Assembly (NCBI RefSeq): GCF_945859685.1
Contig: NC_079148.1
Coordinates: 139,683,133 to 139,747,132 of the forward strand
Source of the DNA: Eupeodes corollae
Taxonomy: Eukaryota > Arthropoda > Insecta > Diptera > Syrphidae
Reading direction: 5' to 3'
Length of the DNA: 64,000 nt
This document shows, piece after piece, positions 59,111 through 64,000 of the stretch. The position numbers and the translations under genes are program-made. Numbering within the stretch: the stretch's first letter is position 1; each line of letters starts with the position of its first letter. The notes below the pieces were generated by a model. It was not told the origin of the DNA. It did no database searches and was given only the letters and a program-made list of their open reading frames with translations.

Positions 59111-59501
59111 ATAATATAAAGAGAGGCTGGGATGCAAGCCACACTGATTTCCATCCCGTCTGTCGATTTGTCTTGCTTAAAGTTTTACGGTTTTTGTGTT
59201 TTGTTGAAAAAGTTGTCAGTTGTCAGTGAACTTTCGTTGGGGAAGGTCCTCTCTGTGCTGCCGTTCGTCTGTTGCCCGTGGGCAGTCTTGTTAAAATCTT
59301 GTGTACAATCGTATTAAGTGTCGTTTAGTAAAATTACGTCCACATATTTTTAAAAAACAATAACTAAACCAATATAGTGAAAGTGTAAAAAAAACTTAAT
59401 AAAAAACACGCCACACTGGAACAATTTAATAAAATCAAAAACAACAATAACAATTAGCAACCAACAAAAAAATATGATAAGCCAAGAACAACAATAGCAC
59501 A
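59111..59501 (+). promoter_or_regulatory. promoter- and 5'-leader-like stretch with a splice donor
   Basis: TATAAAG at 59115-59121 is followed by a GC-richer stretch with GTTGTCAGTTGTCAGTGAAC at 59210-59229, which contains two Inr-like TCAGT motifs. A long A/C-rich, CAA-rich leader without long frames comes next. It ends at CACA with the splice donor GTGAGT at 59502-59507. This composition looks like an insect 5' untranslated exon. It could be an internal promoter of the collagen gene (such promoters are known in collagen XVIII genes), or the 5' leader of a transposon. No transcript evidence is available, so the call is weak. Confidence 0.3.
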
Positions 59502-59556
59502 GTGAGTACCATCCTTCCTTACGCCTTTTCTCCTACAGTCGCACGGTTAAGCATGT

Positions 59557-59599
59557 GCATCAAATTGCAGTGCGTTTTATAACTAATGCAATTTGATGC
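59557..59599. repeat. hairpin, 13-nt exact arms
   Basis: GCATCAAATTGCA (59557-59569) and TGCAATTTGATGC (59587-59599) are exact inverted repeats with a 17-nt loop. The function is unknown. Confidence 0.6.
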
Positions 59600-59677
59600 G
59601 CAGGCTACGTGCGTCGTCACAAGACAACAGATTTATTGACTAAAAAAATGATTACTGTTTTGCACTTACAGGGGCGG

Positions 59678-59731
59678 ATTCGATTGTTTGTCACTACTGA
59701 GGCGTAACACTAGTAGTGACGCAAATCGAAT
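59678..59731. repeat. hairpin, about 20-nt arms
   Basis: ATTCGATTGTTTGTCACTAC (59678 on) pairs with AGTAGTGACGCAAATCGAAT (ending 59731) with about three mismatches. Just before it, CAGGGGCGGATT at 59669-59680 resembles a hAT-type terminus, but no partner end was found. Confidence 0.55.
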
Positions 59732-59889
59732 AGCATTCTGTGGTTCAACTCAGTAATTTATGGGATTGTCTGTTTTGGTTATCGGTATTTTTTACTTGCG
59801 ACATATAGGAACTATATGGCAAGTTTTGCATTCGTGCAAAATTTCGAACTCGAGATTTTAATCAAACATGATATTACGATGGTAGACAA

Positions 59890-61369
59890 GTCGAAAAAAG
59901 TGGGTCCCGCGATTCCGTCCGGTCGGTTTTGTCTGTCTGTCCACGCTCCTACAGCCTAAATCATTGGGTCGATTGAGTTCAAACTTGGAAGTTAAGGTTT
60001 TGAGCAGATTCGCGTTAGGCGTTTTTTTTTAAGATCAAAACTAACAGTGGCCACCATACAATTTTTTTGGTCAAAAAACGAAAATTCGAATTTTCTCAAA
60101 AACAAACCGATAGATTTTCTTTAAATTTTCTCTAAAATTTTATTTTTTAACTTGGCTTCTTTTAATAAGAAAAACAAATTTTTGTATTGCTCAGGAAAGG
60201 TACCGCTCATAGAACCGTTATTTTGTTTTTTAATTTTCTCAGCAACTTATGAACCGATTTCAATAATTTTTTTCTGAATAAGCTCTTATATAGCTTTAAT
60301 AATATTTGATTATCAAAAGTGACATTTTTTATTGTTTGGATTTTTTAAAAAATATTGAATTTTATTTTTTCAAAATTCGATATCTCGAAAACTGGTCAAC
60401 ATTTTTTTACGAAACTCAAACGTATAGCGTATAGTAACAATTTCTAAACAACTGCGTACCAAAAATATTTTTAGAACAAAATTTAAAAATTTTATATATA
60501 AAAAATTAATTTAAAAAAAAAACCGCTCTAACGATTTTCAAAAAAAAAAATTGAAAAATCATATGTTTTTTTATTTATAAAATGGCATTTAAATTTTTAA
60601 AGACAAACTTATTTTTCGGGCGAAATTTTGAATCTTAAAATAGTTTTTTTTTTAATATTTTAACTGTGCATTAGCCTGAAAGAGCGCATTATTTTAACAA
60701 AATTGTAATTACATTCCTAGCTTTAATCTAAATTAGTGCATTTGGTACATCTTTATGTATTTTTATAACTAAAATTATTTTAAATACCAACGATATGATA
60801 TATTTAATCAACAATCTATTTTAAAGTGTCTATCAAGAAGTAATATCTTGGTAAGTTTGTATATGTGATTTTAAAATATTATTCTTTACGAATAAGGTTG
60901 TTGCACACATGATTAACTTTCCTTCACCTTTATAAAAGAATAAATACTTAGTACAAGTTAAAGAAACGGGCCAGAAAGAGTATATGTATTTTCTATTAAA
61001 ATCACTTTTTCCAACCAATAATCGATCGCTTTACAATTTAAACATTCATGGTCTGCCTCTTTCTTATCTTATTTATTTTCCATCCTGGTTCTTCTAATAT
61101 GAAATTACAATGAAGCTATCTAAAGGAAAAAAGCTTTCAAGGAACAAATTGAATCTATATGAATCTCATCGATAGAATAGAAACTATTTTTCATATACAA
61201 AGATCGTGCGGTTTTTTTGTCAAATCAAATGGTATTTATATCTTTGAAGACAAACTTATTTTACAGTTATGTTTTTAAATATTATATAAGTACTTTTTTA
61301 AACAGACTCTTAGCATACAGGAGCAAGTTCGTGCGACCCAGTCGTGCATTTTATTTTATTTGCAATGGC
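59890..61369. repeat. dispersed repeat, copy beta, and low-complexity flank
   Basis: It begins with a GC-richer block (GTCCGGTCGGTTTTGTCTGT, ACGCTCCTACAGCCTAAATC near 59910-59960) of a kind often repeated in insect genomes. Long AT-rich lines with TTTTCTCAAAAAC and ACCGATTTCAA follow. Blocks Y (60485-60570), X (61036-61160) and Z (61225-61370) match the copy at 36042-36790. It encodes no protein. It ends where the next LINE begins. Confidence 0.55.
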
Positions 61370-63999
61370 TGTAAATTGCAGTAAAGATTATTCTAATATT
61401 CGAGGGCTTACAGCGAATTTTCTTTCTTTGTACTTCCATACTGTTTTGAACAAACCAGCTGTTTTGGCCAGAGTGGAACACAATTAGATGAGGAGTCCGA
61501 TCCTGCTGAATTTTTTGTTCATGGGTATAGCTTGGTGCCTTTATTGTTTTCACACCATGGCCTGCCATTTACATTAGGAATGATGTTTGCTTATCAGCTC
61601 TTACCTTAATATGGTCCTTCACCAATTCCTTCTTTGATTTCATGTGGTTTAAATTTTCCGTTAATAAGCAAATCATTCACTATTGCTTCCTTTATCAAAG
61701 CCTTAATCTAGACAGAGTGTCAACTTCTCGTGAATTTGATGCATTGTCTGGCTCCATTCAAAGTAATGTTTCGTCCTATCCTCGCACTGAAATCGTTGTT
61801 ATGGGCGATTTCAATGTACACGAATCTTAATTGCTTCAAAATTCGGACCAGACAATACCCGAAGACGTGTGTGCTGTGATTTTCGCTGCTTAGTTGAAGC
61901 ACCTTACTCAGCTTGTCAACGAGCACACTTGAATATCGGATGTGGTAGGTCGAGCAGAAAACACTCTTGACTTGTTTCTTACCTCTGACCCTGGTAAGTA
62001 CACTATAAGTGTTTTATCTCCTCTAAGCACATGTGACCATTGTGTCAAATCAGTAAATTTCTCGTGTCAAAACTGTTCAGTTAAAGAAAGAGCTCCTAAG
62101 AGAACCGTTTGGCAATACGAGAAAGCCAACTGGGACGGTCTAAATAATTACTTCAGGATCTTTAACTGGTCACAATACTTCCTCGATAGTGACGTTGACT
62201 CCAGCGCTGATATGATTACAAGTTTGATTCTGCTGGGAATAAGAACTTTTATCTCGAACAGGGTTAAAAGCATCAGACCTAATGAAAACAAATGGTTCAA
62301 TGCGAGCTATAGAGTCAAGAAGGTAAATTTCTGTTGTTTCAAAGCCAATCCAACTGAGGAAAACCGTAATAAGTTGAAGCAAGCCAGGAAGGCCTGCAAC
62401 GCCCATATTTGACGGACCAAATTTTTACATGACCAAAAATAACACACAAAATACTGAATGTCCCAAAGGCAGTACATATTTTTGGTCATTTGTAAGAACC
62501 TTGAGGAATGCTTCCGCTTTCTCGGTTCCTACGCTCGTTGTCAATGACACTCCATTTGTTAGCGCTTTAAAGAAAGCTAATCTCTTTGCTAGGCAATTAT
62601 ACGCTGCCAATGAGTGTTATGACTCCGCCTGTACTTCAGGGAGTTAGTTATTCAATTGGACTAATCTTTTTTTGCACTAGTACTGTGGCAAAAGTTCTTA
62701 AAGATCTCAACATTCATAAATTCGCTGGTCCGGATGGTATCCCCGCTATTGTTCAACGCTGGCAAAAGCACTGAATAAGATTTTCCATCGGTCTTACTCC
62801 TCAGGTATCGTTTCGAGCGGATAGAAAACCGCATTTGTCCAACCTTTTCACAAAAAATGTGAATCTTCCTCACCTTTTTATTACCGACCGGAAACGCTGA
62901 TTAATTATCAGCTCAAAAAATCGAAAGCTTCTTAATGACTGACAATACGGCTTTCGTAGCAATAGGTTCACTGGTGATTTCATGCTTCATGTCACCGAAC
63001 AGTGGAATAAATCTTAACATTGCTTCGAAAAAAGTAAGATCATTTCTCTTGATATTTCAAAATCATTTGATAGGGTTTAGCATCAGGCCCTCTTATCGAA
63101 AATGCGTGCTTTCGGTTTTCACGAATCCCTCCTTCATTGGATTACCAATTACCTTTTGGATAGTTCAATACAAGTAGTATTTGATGGGTTCAAGTCTGAA
63201 AACCATAAAATAAATGTTGGTGTGCCCCAGGGCTACGTTTTTTCTCCAACACTCTTTCTCATTTTTATTAATGATCTCCTGTCTGCAACTTCTTATCCAA
63301 TGCATTGTTTCGCTGACGATAGTACTCTTAGCTTTTCATATTCGTTTTCAGACTCACATCCCTCTTCTTTGGATATGGAACGATAAAATATGATAAGCTC
63401 ATTAAATTCTAACCAACACCTAAAGAGTATTGTTTAATGGAAAATAAAAACCGCGTGGAATTTAATGCTTCGAAAACGCATTGCTGACTTGTATCGTTAA
63501 AGCGTGATATACCCGCCTTTGTCATTATCCATGGTTGGCACTTGCATCAAGGAGACTAAACATCTCGATATTCTCGGTATGTGTATCACCAACTACCTCT
63601 TGTGGAACGGTTACATAAACGATGACGCCTAAAATGCCGCAAGATGTTTATGTTTTCCAAGGCGATGCAACAAGTTTTTCGCAGCATCTGATCTGGCTGT
63701 TATTTACAAGACTTATAAACGTCCAAAGCTTGAGTATAACTGCCGTATCTGTTCTGGTGCTAGTACAACTTATTTAAGCCTCTTGGACAGTATTGAATGT
63801 AGAGTATTGAGTTCGATTGGTGATAACACTATCATTGGATCATTTACGTTGCTCGAACATCGTCGTAAAGTTTCCTGTCTCACCCCTAGAGAAATAACCA
63901 TCTGCATTCCTCCGCTTACAGTTTAACCGTAATACTCTCGCTTCAAGGAATGATCATCGCTATACCCTCGTGCTCAACTTCGGGCGTTCTGTCAAGTAC
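61370..63999 (+). pseudogene. LINE (Jockey/CR1 group), copy 2, runs off the right edge
   Basis: This belongs to the same family as copy 1 (19740-23560). Endonuclease remnant: NIRGLTANF-like at about 61390, then YPRTEIVVMGDFNVHES at 61779-61828 with the conserved GDFN. AENTLDLFLTSDPGKYTISV is at 61950-62008. The linker is open from 61942 to 62412. Reverse transcriptase: IHKFAGPDGIP at about 62715-62745, then GVPQGYVFSPTLFLIFINDL at 63217-63275 and CFADDSTLSF with FADD intact at 63305-63335. The C-terminal part ends in VLNFGRSVKY at the window edge. Frameshifts separate the endonuclease, finger, palm and C-terminal parts. It is inactive, and its 3' end lies outside. Confidence 0.88.
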
Positions 64000-64000
64000 A

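Noticed and set aside
1..63999. CRISPR arrays, operons, bacterial-type promoters
   Set aside because: None seen; intron-exon structure and the transposon families show eukaryotic DNA, so bacterial features are not expected.

Overview
This is eukaryotic, AT-rich (roughly two thirds A+T by eye) insect DNA. The transposon families fit a fly (Diptera): Jockey-group, LOA-type and RTE-like non-LTR retrotransposons, DD41D mariners, Tc1, PIF/Harbinger and Helitron. The species cannot be named. A run of exactly 200 N (30690-30889) marks a scaffold join, so the two halves may not be truly contiguous. The only host gene I can support is a plus-strand collagen gene. It shows as three short exons at 12475-12546, 43415-43472 and 58165-58322, each with good splice sites and mutually compatible reading phases. 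In order they encode the probable end of a laminin-G/TSPN-like domain, a proline-rich linker, and the start of a Gly-X-Y triple helix. This is the layout of collagen XV/XVIII (Multiplexin)-type genes, but the exact gene is not proven. If the exon chain is right, most of the window is two giant introns of about 30.9 kb and 14.7 kb. Layout: 1-3200 holds Helitron helicase, Harbinger and LINE relics. 6.3-11.8 kb holds two copies of a tRNA-derived SINE, a MITE and a dead mariner. 12.5 kb is the first collagen exon. 14.2-18.05 kb is a mariner remnant split by a Jockey element. 19.7-23.6 kb is a LINE split by a second LINE and by a truncated mariner. 25-26.5 kb and 29.9-30.7 kb are mariners. 33.3-35.4 kb is a LOA-type LINE between a SINE head and a SINE tail. 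40.2-41.6 kb is a LINE and a mariner fragment. 43.4 kb is the second collagen exon. 44.4-47.6 kb is an unidentified decayed coding block, a Tc1 element with an apparent intron, and an RTE-like LINE. 52.0-55.6 kb is a LINE interrupted by a two-part RTE-like insertion with a clear target-site duplication. 56.0-56.7 kb is an internally deleted mariner with both ends. 58.2 kb is the triple-helix exon. 59.1-61.4 kb is a promoter-like stretch and repeats, and 61.4 kb to the end is another LINE running off the edge. No new defence or metabolic system was seen. The most interesting points are transposon biology: a tRNA-Asp-like SINE whose 3' tail matches the RTE-like LINE here, a chimeric LINE insertion that looks like end-to-end template jumping, a frame-restoring 109-bp intron in a Tc1 transposase, and several nested insertions whose order can be read.
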